Of a stretch of DNA of 64,000 nt, positions 34,626-43,816 are shown piece by piece. The translations under genes and the position numbers were made by a program. Source of the stretch: Burkholderia diffusa (GTDB lineage Bacteria; Pseudomonadota; Gammaproteobacteria; Burkholderiales; Burkholderiaceae); the NCBI RefSeq assembly GCF_001718315.1, contig NZ_CP013362.1:806001-870000 (forward strand), given 5' to 3'. Position 1 is the stretch's first letter. Each line of letters starts with the position of its first letter. The notes beneath the pieces were generated by a model. That model had not been told where the DNA came from and made no database searches. It worked only from the letters and a program-made list of their open reading frames with translations.

Positions 34626-37600
34626 ATGGGACAAAATCTTAAATTGACGGGTGTGGCGCTGTCGGTCGCGACGGTGTTCGGGGTACTGGCTTCCGGTTCG
34701 GCTATCGCGGGGACGCTCGATGCGCTGCCGCTTCCGCAGGTAATCGTGAATCCGCCGACGAACAGCGTGTCGATCGGGCTGGCCGCGACCGGCACGTCGC
34801 CGCTGGGTTCGGTCACCGTGGCGGCGGGCGGATCGGGCGCGATTCAGACGTCGCTGGGCAATCCGGCGGAGGCATTGTCGGGCGCGGTGAACGCGCTGCA
34901 AGGCGCGCTCGGTGGCGGAGGCGGCACGGTGACGCCGCTCGCGCCGGTGCAAGGCGTGGTGAACGGGGTGACGGGTGCGCTCGGCGGTGGCAATCCGGCA
35001 GGTGCATTGACCGGTGCGCTCGGCACGGTCACGGGTGCGTTGGGTAACGTTGGCGGCGGCACGAATCCGCTGGCGCCGGTTCAAGGCGTCGTCAATCAAG
35101 TGACGGGGGCGCTTGGTGGCGGCAATCCGGCAGGTGCGTTGACTGGTGCGCTCGGCACGGTCACGGGTGCGCTGGGTAACGTTGGCGGTGGCGCGAATCC
35201 GCTGGCGCCGGTGCAGGGTGTGGTGAACGGGGTGACGGGCGCGCTCGGCAGCGGCGATCCGGCAGGTGCGTTGTCCGGCGCGTTGGGCACGGTCACCGGT
35301 GCGTTGGGCAACGTTGCCGGCGGTGGGAATCCGCTGGCGCCGGTTCAAGGCGTGGTGAACGGAGTGACGGGCGCACTCGGCGGCGGCAATCCGGCAGGTG
35401 CGTTGACTGGCGCGTTGGGTACGGTCACCGGTGCACTGGGCAACGTTGGCGGCGGCACGAACCCGCTGGCGCCGGTTCAGGGCGTCGTCAATCAAGTGAC
35501 GGGCGCACTCGGCGGTGGCAACCCGGCAGGTGCGTTGACTGGCGCGCTGGGCACGGTCACGGGTGCACTGGGCAACGTTGGCGGCGGCACGAACCCGCTG
35601 GCGCCGGTTCAAGGCGTCGTCAATCAAGTGACGGGCGCACTCGGCGGCGGCAATCCGGCAGGTGCGTTGACTGGCGCGCTGGGTACGGTCACCGGTGCAC
35701 TGGGTAACGTTGGCGGTGGCACGAACCCGCTGGCACCGGTTCAAGGTGTCGTCAATCAAGTGACGGGCGCGCTCGGCGGCGGCAATCCGGCAGGTGCGTT
35801 GACCGGCGCGCTGGGCACGGTCACCGGTGCACTGGGCAACGTTGGCGGCGGCACGAACCCGCTGGCGCCGGTTCAAGGCGTCGTCAATCAAGTGACGGGC
35901 GCACTCGGCGGCGGCAATCCGGCAGGTGCATTGACTGGCGCGCTGGGTACGGTCACCGGTGCACTGGGTAACGTTGGCGGTGGCACGAACCCGCTGGCAC
36001 CGGTTCAAGGTGTCGTCAATCAAGTGACGGGCGCGCTCGGCGGCGGCAATCCGGCAGGTGCGTTGACTGGCGCGCTGGGTACGGTCACCGGTGCACTGGG
36101 TAACGTCGGCGGCGGTGCGAATCCGCTGGCGCCGGTTCAAGGTGTCGTCAATCAAGTGACGGGCGCACTCGGCGGCGGCAATCCGGCAGGTGCGTTGACT
36201 GGCGCGTTGGGTACGGTCACCGGTGCACTGGGCAACGTTGGCGGCGGCACGAACCCGCTGGCGCCGGTTCAGGGCGTCGTCAATCAAGTGACGGGCGCAC
36301 TCGGTGGCGGTAATCCGGCAGGTGCGTTGACCGGTGCGCTCGGCACGGTCACCGGTGCACTGGGCAACGTCGGCGGTGGCACGAACCCGCTGGCGCCGGT
36401 TCAAGGCGTCGTCAATCAAGTGACGGGCGCACTCGGCGGCGGCAATCCGGCAGGTGCGTTGACCGGTGCGCTGGGCACAGTCACGGGTGTACTGGGCAAC
36501 GTTGGCGGCGGCACGAACCCGCTGGCACCGATCCAGAACGTTGTCGACCAGGTCACGGGCACGCTGGGCAGTGGCAATCCGGCCGGTGCACTGAGCAACG
36601 CGGTCAATACGATCACGGGGGCGCTCGGCAACATCGGCGGCGTGTCGAGCCCACTGGCACCGGTGCAAGGTGCCGTTACGCAACTCGCCGGCACGCTCGG
36701 CAACGGCAACCCGGCCAGTGCACTGACGGACGCGGTGAACTCGATGACGGGCGCACTCGGCAATCTCGGCGGCTCGAACCCGCTGGCGCCGGTGCAGGGC
36801 GTTGTGAACCAGGTCGTCGGCACGCTTTCGGGCGCCGGCGGCGGCAGCCCGATCGCGCCGATCACGAGCCTCGTCAGCGGCCTGCAGAATGCCCTGCCGA
36901 CGGGTGGCAATGCGGCCGGCGCGCTGACCGGAGCGCTCGGTTCGGTCACGAGCGCGCTCGGCAATCTCGGTAGCGCGAACGCGCTGGCGCCGGTCCAGGG
37001 CGTGGTTAACCAGGTCGTCGGCACGCTGGGCAGCGGCAACCCGGCAGGCGCACTGAGCAATGCGGTCAGCTCGGTGACGGGCGCACTCGGCAACCTCGGC
37101 GGCACGAACCCGCTGGCGCCGGTGCAGGGCGTCGTGAACCAGGTCGTCGGTACGCTGGGCAGCGGCAACCCGGCAGGCGCACTGAGCAATGCAGTCAGCT
37201 CGGTGACAGGCGCACTCGGCAACCTCGGCGGCACGAACCCGCTGGCGCCGGTGCAGGGCGTCGTGAACCAGGTCGTTGGCACATTGTCGGGCGCAGGTGG
37301 CAGCCCGATTGCGCCGATCACGAACCTCGTCAGCGGTCTGAGCGGCGGCAGCAACCCGGCCGGCGCACTGACCGGTGCACTCGGTTCGGTCACGGGCGCC
37401 CTCGCGAACGGTCCGGCAGCCCTCGGGCAGGCGGCCGGCGCGCTGTCGGGCGCGGCCGGTTCGACTGCCGCGGCGGGCGGCAGCCTGCTCGGCTCCGGCG
37501 CGAGCGCTGCGGGCAGCACGGCGGGCGCTACCGGTTCGCTGGTCTCGACGACCGGCAACGCGACGGCGACGGTCGTCAATGCTGTCGGCACGTCGCTGGG

Positions 37601-37724
37601 CACGGTGCTGGGTTCAACGCCGAGCCTGTCGGTCACGCCGCACTCGGGCAACGGCTCCGCGAACAACCCGCTCGCACCGGTGTCGACGCTGCTGCAGGCG
37701 GTGACTGGCGCATTGCCGAAGTAA
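34626..37724 (+). CDS. Giant secreted Gly/Ala/Val-rich tandem-repeat protein of unknown function
   Basis: I do not recognise the family. The 1032-residue protein begins with an apparent signal peptide (MGQNLKLTGVALSVATVFGV...SAIA-GTL). It then consists mainly of 44-residue repeats of the type NPLAPVQGVVNQVTGALGGG plus NPAGALTGALGTVTGALGNV, twelve of them nearly identical, then degenerate units, and a Ser/Ala/Thr/Gly-rich tail ending TGALPK. Each repeat has two halves that resemble each other. The near-identical units contain almost no charged, aromatic or Cys residues. No membrane anchor, LPXTG or autotransporter domain is visible. A surface, matrix or adhesive role is a guess. ATG 34626 was chosen for its signal peptide; a sigma-54-type promoter lies 50 bases upstream. 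Confidence 0.85.
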   Translation: MGQNLKLTGVALSVATVFGVLASGSAIAGTLDALPLPQVIVNPPTNSVSIGLAATGTSPLGSVTVAAGGSGAIQTSLGNPAEALSGAVNALQGALGGGGGTVTPLAPVQGVVNGVTGALGGGNPAGALTGALGTVTGALGNVGGGTNPLAPVQGVVNQVTGALGGGNPAGALTGALGTVTGALGNVGGGANPLAPVQGVVNGVTGALGSGDPAGALSGALGTVTGALGNVAGGGNPLAPVQGVVNGVTGALGGGNPAGALTGALGTVTGALGNVGGGTNPLAPVQGVVNQVTGALGGGNPAGALTGALGTVTGALGNVGGGTNPLAPVQGVVNQVTGALGGGNPAGALTGALGTVTGALGNVGGGTNPLAPVQGVVNQVTGALGGGNPAGALTGALGTVTGALGNVGGGTNPLAPVQGVVNQVTGALGGGNPAGALTGALGTVTGALGNVGGGTNPLAPVQGVVNQVTGALGGGNPAGALTGALGTVTGALGNVGGGANPLAPVQGVVNQVTGALGGGNPAGALTGALGTVTGALGNVGGGTNPLAPVQGVVNQVTGALGGGNPAGALTGALGTVTGALGNVGGGTNPLAPVQGVVNQVTGALGGGNPAGALTGALGTVTGVLGNVGGGTNPLAPIQNVVDQVTGTLGSGNPAGALSNAVNTITGALGNIGGVSSPLAPVQGAVTQLAGTLGNGNPASALTDAVNSMTGALGNLGGSNPLAPVQGVVNQVVGTLSGAGGGSPIAPITSLVSGLQNALPTGGNAAGALTGALGSVTSALGNLGSANALAPVQGVVNQVVGTLGSGNPAGALSNAVSSVTGALGNLGGTNPLAPVQGVVNQVVGTLGSGNPAGALSNAVSSVTGALGNLGGTNPLAPVQGVVNQVVGTLSGAGGSPIAPITNLVSGLSGGSNPAGALTGALGSVTGALANGPAALGQAAGALSGAAGSTAAAGGSLLGSGASAAGSTAGATGSLVSTTGNATATVVNAVGTSLGTVLGSTPSLSVTPHSGNGSANNPLAPVSTLLQAVTGALPK
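34938..37330 (+). repeat. Tandem 132-bp coding repeats
   Basis: Twelve head-to-tail units of exactly 132 bp run from 34938 to 36521 (period confirmed from the recurring CTGGCGCCGGT at 35070, 35202 and so on to 36522). Differences between units are mostly synonymous or swap Gln/Gly and Thr/Ala/Gly at fixed positions; unit 12 has Gly-Val-Leu instead of Gly-Ala-Leu. From 36522 to about 37330 the units are diverged and of uneven length. The period is a multiple of three, so copy-number changes keep the frame. Confidence 0.95.
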
Positions 37725-37778
37725 CCGGCCGGAACGCGCGGCGGCGGTCCATCGCTTGCCGCGCGCAACGGGGCGTAC

Positions 37779-37812
37779 AACGCGGCATGACAGCAATGTC
37801 ATGCCGCGTTTT
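37779..37812 (+). terminator. Rho-independent terminator of the repeat-protein gene
   Basis: A 13-bp perfect stem (AACGCGGCATGAC/GTCATGCCGCGTT) with an AGCAAT loop is followed by TTTCTTT, 54 bases after the stop. Confidence 0.92.
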
Positions 37813-37868
37813 CTTTGGATTCCCGATGTGTTTCCTGTGAGGAATGGCGCCGCGTTGCGGGGCAGCAT

Positions 37869-37896
37869 GGAATAACTTGCCGGGTCCGTCCGTTTA
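37869..37896 (+). promoter_or_regulatory. Putative ECF-sigma promoter
   Basis: GGAATAA (37869-37875), 15 bases, then CGTTTA (37891-37896) has the layout of promoters used by several ECF sigma factors. It lies about 105 bases before the first gene of a cluster that itself encodes an ECF sigma factor, consistent with autoregulation. The assignment is by pattern only. Confidence 0.5.
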
Positions 37897-38000
37897 CCTA
37901 CCAAGTCTCGGCGCGGCCGGACGGCGGGATAATGGTCATGACGAAGTCGACGTCCCGTCCGGCGGTGCGGTGCCGCGATGCCATGCCAAGGAGAACGGGA

Positions 38001-38360
38001 ATGAAGACGATGCTGTTCGCCATCGCGCTGACGGCCGCGATCGCGCGGCCCGCGGCCGCCGAGCCGCCGCAGGCCGGTGACGGGAAACTGGTCGACGAAG
38101 ATCACATGACGCTGTACGTGTTCGATCACGATGCGCCGGGCAGGAGCACATGCACCGGCACCTGCGCGGCCAACTGGCCGCCGGCGCTCGCCGACGGATA
38201 CGACAAGGCGTCCGGCGCACTGAGCCTCGTCACGCGCGACGACGGCCGCAAGCAATGGGCTTACCACGGCCGTCCGCTGTATCGCTGGAAGATGGACCAC
38301 AAGGCCGGCGACGCGGGTGGCGACGGGATTGGTGGCATGTGGCACGTCGCGCGTCCCTGA
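38001..38360 (+). CDS. Small secreted COG4315-type repeat protein
   Basis: A 119-residue exported protein. It has a signal peptide (MKTMLFAIALTAAIARPAAA) and then one to two copies of the short motif of the lipoprotein_15/COG4315 family: LTLYVFDHD-type (MTLYVFDHDAPGRSTCTGTC) and the second WAYHGRPLYRWKMDHKAGDA, separated by CAANWPP. Two Cys in CTGTCAANW may form a disulfide. Proteins of this type commonly sit beside ECF sigma factor genes; their biochemical role is not known. An AAGGAG ribosome-binding site at 37988 decides the start. The sigma factor gene follows after 46 bases. Confidence 0.85.
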   Translation: MKTMLFAIALTAAIARPAAAEPPQAGDGKLVDEDHMTLYVFDHDAPGRSTCTGTCAANWPPALADGYDKASGALSLVTRDDGRKQWAYHGRPLYRWKMDHKAGDAGGDGIGGMWHVARP

Positions 38361-38406
38361 GAGTCGACGGACGGACTGACGGCGCGGCGACGCGCGAGGC
38401 ATCCGG

Positions 38407-38922
38407 ATGAGCTACGAATCGGACCTGCTGGTGTGGCTGCCGCATCTCACGCGATATGCGCGCGCGCTGACGGGCGACCGAGCCTGGGCGGACGATCTCG
38501 TGCAGGACACGCTCGAGCGCGCGCTGAACCGGCCGCCGCGCGACGGCGGCAACCTGCGTGCGTGGCTGCTGACGCTGCTGCGCCATCGTTTCATCGATCA
38601 GTTGCGCGCGCGGCACGAGATCGCGGTCGACGATGCGACCGCGCCATGGCAGACGATGGCCGCGCCGACCGACGAGATCGGTGGGCTGCTGCTGCGCGAC
38701 GTGCAGCGCGCGCTGTACCGGCTGCCCGTCGAGCAGCGCGAGGTGCTGCTGCTGATCGCGCTCGAGGAATTGAGTTACCGCGACGCCGCACAAGTGCTCG
38801 GGGTGCCGGTGGGGACGGTGATGTCACGGCTGTCGCGGGCGCGTGAACACATGCGTGCGCTGCTGTCCGGCGAGCCGCCGGCGCGCGGCGCGGCCGCGTT
38901 ACGGGTGATCGGGAAGACATGA
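38407..38922 (+). CDS. ECF-type RNA polymerase sigma factor
   Basis: A 171-residue sigma-70-family factor of the extracytoplasmic-function class, with only regions 2 and 4. Region 2 covers about residues 10-75 (LVWLPHLTRYARALTGDRAW, DDLVQDTLERAL, RAWLLTLLRHRFIDQLR). Region 4 covers about 105-160 (ALYRLPVEQREVLLLIALEE, SYRDAAQVLGVPVGTVMSRL, SRAREHMR). It directs polymerase to envelope-stress-type promoters and is held inactive by the anti-sigma protein encoded next, whose start overlaps its stop (ATGA). The first gene of the cluster lies just upstream. Confidence 0.93.
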   Translation: MSYESDLLVWLPHLTRYARALTGDRAWADDLVQDTLERALNRPPRDGGNLRAWLLTLLRHRFIDQLRARHEIAVDDATAPWQTMAAPTDEIGGLLLRDVQRALYRLPVEQREVLLLIALEELSYRDAAQVLGVPVGTVMSRLSRAREHMRALLSGEPPARGAAALRVIGKT

Positions 38923-39716
38923 TGGACGACGATCCGCGCAAACCTTCGAACGAGCGGGACGACGGCGCCGACGCCGACGCATCGGCGCAGCTGCTGTCGG
39001 CGCTGCTCGACGGCGAGCTGTCGGGGCCGGAGCGCCGCGAGATGCTCGAACGGCTGGAGTCCGATCCGCGTGAAGCCGACCGGTTCGCGCATTACGGCGC
39101 ACAGCGCGCCGCGGTGCAAGCATTGTTCCCGCTGCCGGCCGCAGCACCCACGCTGTTCGTGCAGCGGCGCGCGCCGCGCTGGCGCAGCGTCGCGTATGCG
39201 TTCGCGGGGCTGGCCGCCGGGCTGATGATCGGCGTCGCGCTGCACGCCGGCTGGACTACGTTCGGCGCCGAGCCGGCCTTTGCCGCGCGCGCGGACGTCG
39301 CGTACGCCGTGTACGCGGCCGATCGGGAGCATCCGGTCGAGGTCGATGCGCGCGATCCGGCGCGCCTTGCCGCGTGGCTGTCCGCGCGTCTCGGGCGGCC
39401 CGTGCGCGCGCCGTCGCTCGACGAATACGGCTATGCATTGCTGGGCGGCCGATTGCTGCCGGGCGACGCGGGGCCGGCCGCGCAACTGATGTACCAGCGT
39501 GCGGATGGCGAGCGCGTCACGCTCTACATGACGGCCTACGACGCGCGACGCTTTGCGCCCCAGGCGATGTCGGCCGGCGGCCGCGACACGTATTTCTGGT
39601 CCGATCGCGGCATGGGTTTTGCGCTCTCCGGACGCGCCGACGAACGGCGCTTGCGCGAGCTCGCGATCGAAGCATGCGGCGCGCTCGGCGGACCGACCGA
39701 CGCGTGGAAGGGATGA
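38919..39716 (+). CDS. Membrane anti-sigma factor
   Basis: A 265-residue protein. The N-terminal cytoplasmic part (about 20-72) resembles an anti-sigma domain: LLSALLDGELSGPERREMLE, then a helical DREADRF-like segment (READRFAHYGAQRAAVQALF). It lacks the HxxxCxxC zinc motif. One transmembrane helix is at about 90-110 (VAYAFAGLAAGLMIGVALHA). The periplasmic domain includes FWSDRGMGFALSGRADERRL, as in transmembrane anti-sigma proteins of the RsiW/FecR-independent kind. It would hold the ECF sigma factor at the membrane until an envelope signal frees it. The start overlaps the sigma gene by 4 bases, so the two are made together. Confidence 0.87.
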   Translation: MMDDDPRKPSNERDDGADADASAQLLSALLDGELSGPERREMLERLESDPREADRFAHYGAQRAAVQALFPLPAAAPTLFVQRRAPRWRSVAYAFAGLAAGLMIGVALHAGWTTFGAEPAFAARADVAYAVYAADREHPVEVDARDPARLAAWLSARLGRPVRAPSLDEYGYALLGGRLLPGDAGPAAQLMYQRADGERVTLYMTAYDARRFAPQAMSAGGRDTYFWSDRGMGFALSGRADERRLRELAIEACGALGGPTDAWKG

Positions 39717-39742
39717 CGCGCGACATCGGCAGGGAGTCAACG

Positions 39743-40156
39743 ATGAACACGAAGGCGGCGATGTTGACGATTGCGCTCGTCGCGGGCGCCGGGCTCGCGC
39801 GGGCGGACGGCGATGCGCCGGTGCGCGTGCCGGTCGACGCCGACGGCGTGCAGCGGGTGACGATCGTCGGCGGCAGCTATTTCTTTCGCCCGAACCACGT
39901 GATTGTCCGCGCGCACGTGCCGGTCGAACTGACCGTATCGGCCGAACCGGGCGTCGTGCCGCACAGTTTCGAGATTGACGCGCCACAGGCCGGCGTCGCG
40001 GTGCATACCGAGCTGGGCACGACGCCGCGCACGTTGCGCTTCACGCCGACCGCACCCGGCCGCTTCGCCTACTATTGCACGCATCGGCTGCTGTTCCTGC
40101 GCAGCCATCGCGAGCGCGGAATGGAAGGCGTGCTCGACGTCGAGGCGGCGCCGTGA
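39743..40156 (+). CDS. Periplasmic cupredoxin-like protein
   Basis: A 137-residue exported protein with signal peptide (MNTKAAMLTIALVAGAGLARA). The mature part has the cupredoxin strands VTIVGGSYFFRPNHVIVRAH and the probable copper ligands in VVPHSFEID (His) and YYCTHRLLFLRSHRERGMEG (Cys, His, possibly Met), ending VLDVEAA. Related domains are found in cytochrome oxidase subunit II and nitrous-oxide reductase. It could carry electrons or store or sense copper. It lies 26 bases after the anti-sigma gene and overlaps the next gene, so it belongs to the same operon. ATG 39743. Confidence 0.85.
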   Translation: MNTKAAMLTIALVAGAGLARADGDAPVRVPVDADGVQRVTIVGGSYFFRPNHVIVRAHVPVELTVSAEPGVVPHSFEIDAPQAGVAVHTELGTTPRTLRFTPTAPGRFAYYCTHRLLFLRSHRERGMEGVLDVEAAP

Positions 40157-40785
40157 TCGCCGCATTGCTGGCCGCGAGCCTGATAGGAGCGAGCATGACA
40201 GCCGATCCCGTGACCATCGCGCAGACCCATTTCGACCAGGTCCACTCGTACCGCGCGACGATCCGCTCGTCGGCGCGAAGCGGCGAGCACGCCGAATTCC
40301 ACTATGCGTACCGGAAACCCGGTTTCGTCCGGATGGACTTCGTGTCGCCGCATCACGGCGCGGTGCTTGCGTACGACCCCGGCGACGGCAAGGTGCGGCT
40401 GCGCCCGTTCGGCGAGCATGCGCTGCCCGCGCTGACGCTGTCGCCGTCCAATCCGCTCCTGCGAGACGGCAGCGGCCATCGCGTCGACCGGTCGGACGTC
40501 GGCGTGTTGCTGCGCAACGTGCATGCGCTGCAGCAGGGCGGTGCGACCGTGACGGAAGGCCAGGAAACCATCGGCGGACGCACCACGCTGCGCGTATCGG
40601 TGACGGGCGCGCCCGCGCATGTGGTCGACGGCGTGCACCGCTATCGTCTGTGGCTGGACGCCGAGGACGGCTTTCCGCTGAAGGTGGTGAGCTTCGCGGA
40701 CGATGACGGCGCGCCGCTCGAAACGGTGACCCTCGACGACGTCGAGATCGACGTCGCGTTTCCCGCCCGCTTCTTCACGCCCTGA
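40153..40785 (+). CDS. LolA-like/DUF1571 periplasmic protein
   Basis: A 210-residue exported protein. GTG at 40153 overlaps the cupredoxin stop (GTGA) and gives a good signal peptide (start to about SLIGASMTA). ATG at 40195, with TAGGAG before it, is an alternative start that would remove most of the signal. The fold pattern, with VHSYRATIRSSARSGEHAEF, YRKPGFVRMDFVSPHHG, AVLAYDPGDGKVRLRPFG and WLDAEDGFPLKVVSFADDDG, matches LolA-like beta-half-barrel proteins that bind lipids or lipoproteins. Role in the ECF operon is unknown. Confidence 0.78.
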   Translation: MIAALLAASLIGASMTADPVTIAQTHFDQVHSYRATIRSSARSGEHAEFHYAYRKPGFVRMDFVSPHHGAVLAYDPGDGKVRLRPFGEHALPALTLSPSNPLLRDGSGHRVDRSDVGVLLRNVHALQQGGATVTEGQETIGGRTTLRVSVTGAPAHVVDGVHRYRLWLDAEDGFPLKVVSFADDDGAPLETVTLDDVEIDVAFPARFFTP

Positions 40786-40814
40786 TCCCGATTCTGATTC
40801 GCGCCGGAGGCAGC

Positions 40815-41324
40815 ATGGCGGAATACCGGTTTTCGACGACGTGGCGAGTGGACGCGCCGCTCGCGGCTGTCTGGGACGCGATCTACCAGGTCGATCGCTG
40901 GCCCGACTGGTGGAAGAGCGCCGTGCGGACCGTCGAGATCGAGCGCGGCGACACGCGCGGCATCGGCGCGCTGCAGCGATACACATGGAAAGGCGCGTTG
41001 CCGTACCGGCTGACCTTCGACATGCGCGTGCTGCGCGTCGAGCGGCCGCATGTGCTCGAAGGTCGCGCGAGCGGCGCGATCGAAGGCGAGGGACGCTGGT
41101 CGTTCGCCGGCGACGGCACGCGCACCGTTGTGCGCTACGAGTGGCACATCCGCACGCGCGAGCGCTGGATGAACTGGCTGGAGCCGGTCGCGCGGCCGCT
41201 GTTCGTGTGGAATCACGACGTCGTGATGCGCGAAGGCGCAAAAGGCCTCGCCCGCCTGCTCGGCGCGACGGTCGAGACCGACGGCCGGACGTTCCAGCCG
41301 GTCGCGGGCTGTCCGGACATGTGA
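40815..41324 (+). CDS. SRPBCC-family (polyketide cyclase-like) protein
   Basis: A 169-residue START-fold protein without a signal peptide. It starts MAEYRFSTTWRVDAPLAAVW, the usual beginning of the fold, with the YQVDRWPDWWKSAVR segment and the later WSFAGDGTRTVVRYEWHIRT. Such proteins bind hydrophobic ligands in a cavity. It is the last gene of the ECF cluster, 29 bases after the LolA-like gene and preceded by a GGAGG ribosome-binding site. No enzyme activity can be assigned. Confidence 0.8.
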   Translation: MAEYRFSTTWRVDAPLAAVWDAIYQVDRWPDWWKSAVRTVEIERGDTRGIGALQRYTWKGALPYRLTFDMRVLRVERPHVLEGRASGAIEGEGRWSFAGDGTRTVVRYEWHIRTRERWMNWLEPVARPLFVWNHDVVMREGAKGLARLLGATVETDGRTFQPVAGCPDM

Positions 41325-41566
41325 TATTCCGGGCCTCCGTCTAGGCTCCTGCTGCGTCCGAGCAGCCATTTTCATACGATGCCGACGACCGCGGGAACTC
41401 GATGCTCGCTCCGTGTCAAATTGGGGCGAGGGTCGGGATATCCCGTATCTCGTTCGCTGCCGGCCCGCGGTGTCGATAGCTATGTATTTGTTTTAAATGA
41501 GTTTGTTAAATTCGTCCCCGTTTTTTTCCCGTTCCGCCCCGCACGAAAAAACCTCCGGCTTCCCTT
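41325..41566. other. Intergenic region before groESL
   Basis: Nothing recognisable between the SRPBCC gene and the groESL promoter apart from a short T-rich tract near 41515-41530; no gene seen. Confidence 0.4.
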
Positions 41567-41622
41567 CTTGAATTTGTCAAAACCCGTCCATATAATTAGC
41601 ACTCGCTGCACGAGAGTGCTAA
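41567..41622 (+). promoter_or_regulatory. groESL promoter with CIRCE operator
   Basis: A near-ideal sigma-70 promoter has TTGAAT (41568-41573), 17 bases, TATAAT (41591-41596). Overlapping it, CTTGAA (41567-41572), 13 bases, then GTCCATAT looks like a sigma-32 site. A perfect CIRCE element TTAGCACTC-N9-GAGTGCTAA lies at 41596-41622, the binding site for the repressor HrcA, at the start of the transcript. Two heat-shock controls therefore overlap here. Confidence 0.92.
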
Positions 41623-41695
41623 CAATTCTCTGCCGGGCGACCCGCCGGGCAGATTCCCTAAGCGTTCTTCAATCTCAGTCAAGAGAGGAGTGAAT

Positions 41696-41989
41696 ATGAA
41701 CCTTCGTCCTTTGCACGATCGCGTGATCGTCAAGCGCCTGGATCAAGAAACCAAGACCGCCTCGGGCATCGTGATCCCCGACGCAGCAGCTGAGAAGCCG
41801 GATCAAGGCGAAGTCCTGGCCATCGGCCCGGGCAAGCGCGACGACAAGGGCGCACCGATCGCGCTCGACGTGAAGGTCGGCGATCGCGTGCTGTTCGGCA
41901 AGTACGCTGGTCAGACCGTCAAGGTCGACGGCCAGGAGCTGCTGGTCATGCGTGAAGAAGACATCATGGCCGTGGTCAACGCCAAGTAA
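41696..41989 (+). CDS. groS: Co-chaperonin GroES
   Basis: A 97-residue protein starting [20 protein letters not shown], with the mobile loop [20 protein letters not shown] and ending [11 protein letters not shown]. It forms the seven-membered lid of GroEL and helps fold cytoplasmic proteins with ATP. AGAGAGGAG a few bases before ATG 41696 decides the start; a GTG at 41690 is less likely. groEL follows 46 bases later in the same transcript, under CIRCE control. Confidence 0.98.
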   Translation: MNLRPLHDRVIVKRLDQETKTASGIVIPDAAAEKPDQGEVLAIGPGKRDDKGAPIALDVKVGDRVLFGKYAGQTVKVDGQELLVMREEDIMAVVNAK

Positions 41990-42032
41990 GCGTCCACTGT
42001 CGGCACATATTCTCAAGAATTCAAGGAGTTAG

Positions 42033-43676
<1,644 letters not shown>

Positions 43677-43698
43677 TCGACTTCGGTCGATGGTGTCC

Positions 43699-43722
43699 GG
43701 AGCGCGTAGCGATGCGCGCTCC
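43699..43722 (+). other. Hairpin after groEL
   Basis: Perfect 8-bp stem GGAGCGCG/CGCGCTCC around an 8-base loop, ten bases before the terminator. It may protect the 3' end of the transcript. Confidence 0.55.
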
Positions 43723-43730
43723 AGCCAAAG

Positions 43731-43762
43731 AAAAAGACCCGCAGCGATGCGGGTCTTTTTTT
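43731..43762 (+). terminator. Rho-independent terminator of groESL
   Basis: A run of five A, then stem GACCCGC/GCGGGTC with an AGCGAT loop, then seven T. The A and T runs make it work in both directions, so it may also stop the convergent glycan operon. Confidence 0.93.
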
Positions 43763-43816
43763 ATGCGCGCTGCCGGGACGAGTGTTCAATGAACATCGCC
43801 TGCGAGATGTGTCACG

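Noticed and set aside
34938..36521. Regular tandem repeats that could suggest a CRISPR array
   Set aside because: The units are 132 bp, adjacent without unique spacers, and coding in frame; there are no cas genes.
34542..36683. 713-residue minus-strand frame across the tandem repeats
   Set aside because: The 132-bp period is a multiple of three, so any open frame in one unit stays open through all. The product is an Arg/Cys/Gln-rich shadow without a signal, and the plus strand has a signal peptide, promoter and terminator.
43788..43800. Near-palindrome TGTTC-AAT-GAACA after groEL
   Set aside because: Short, single copy and between two gene ends, so no regulatory role is supported.
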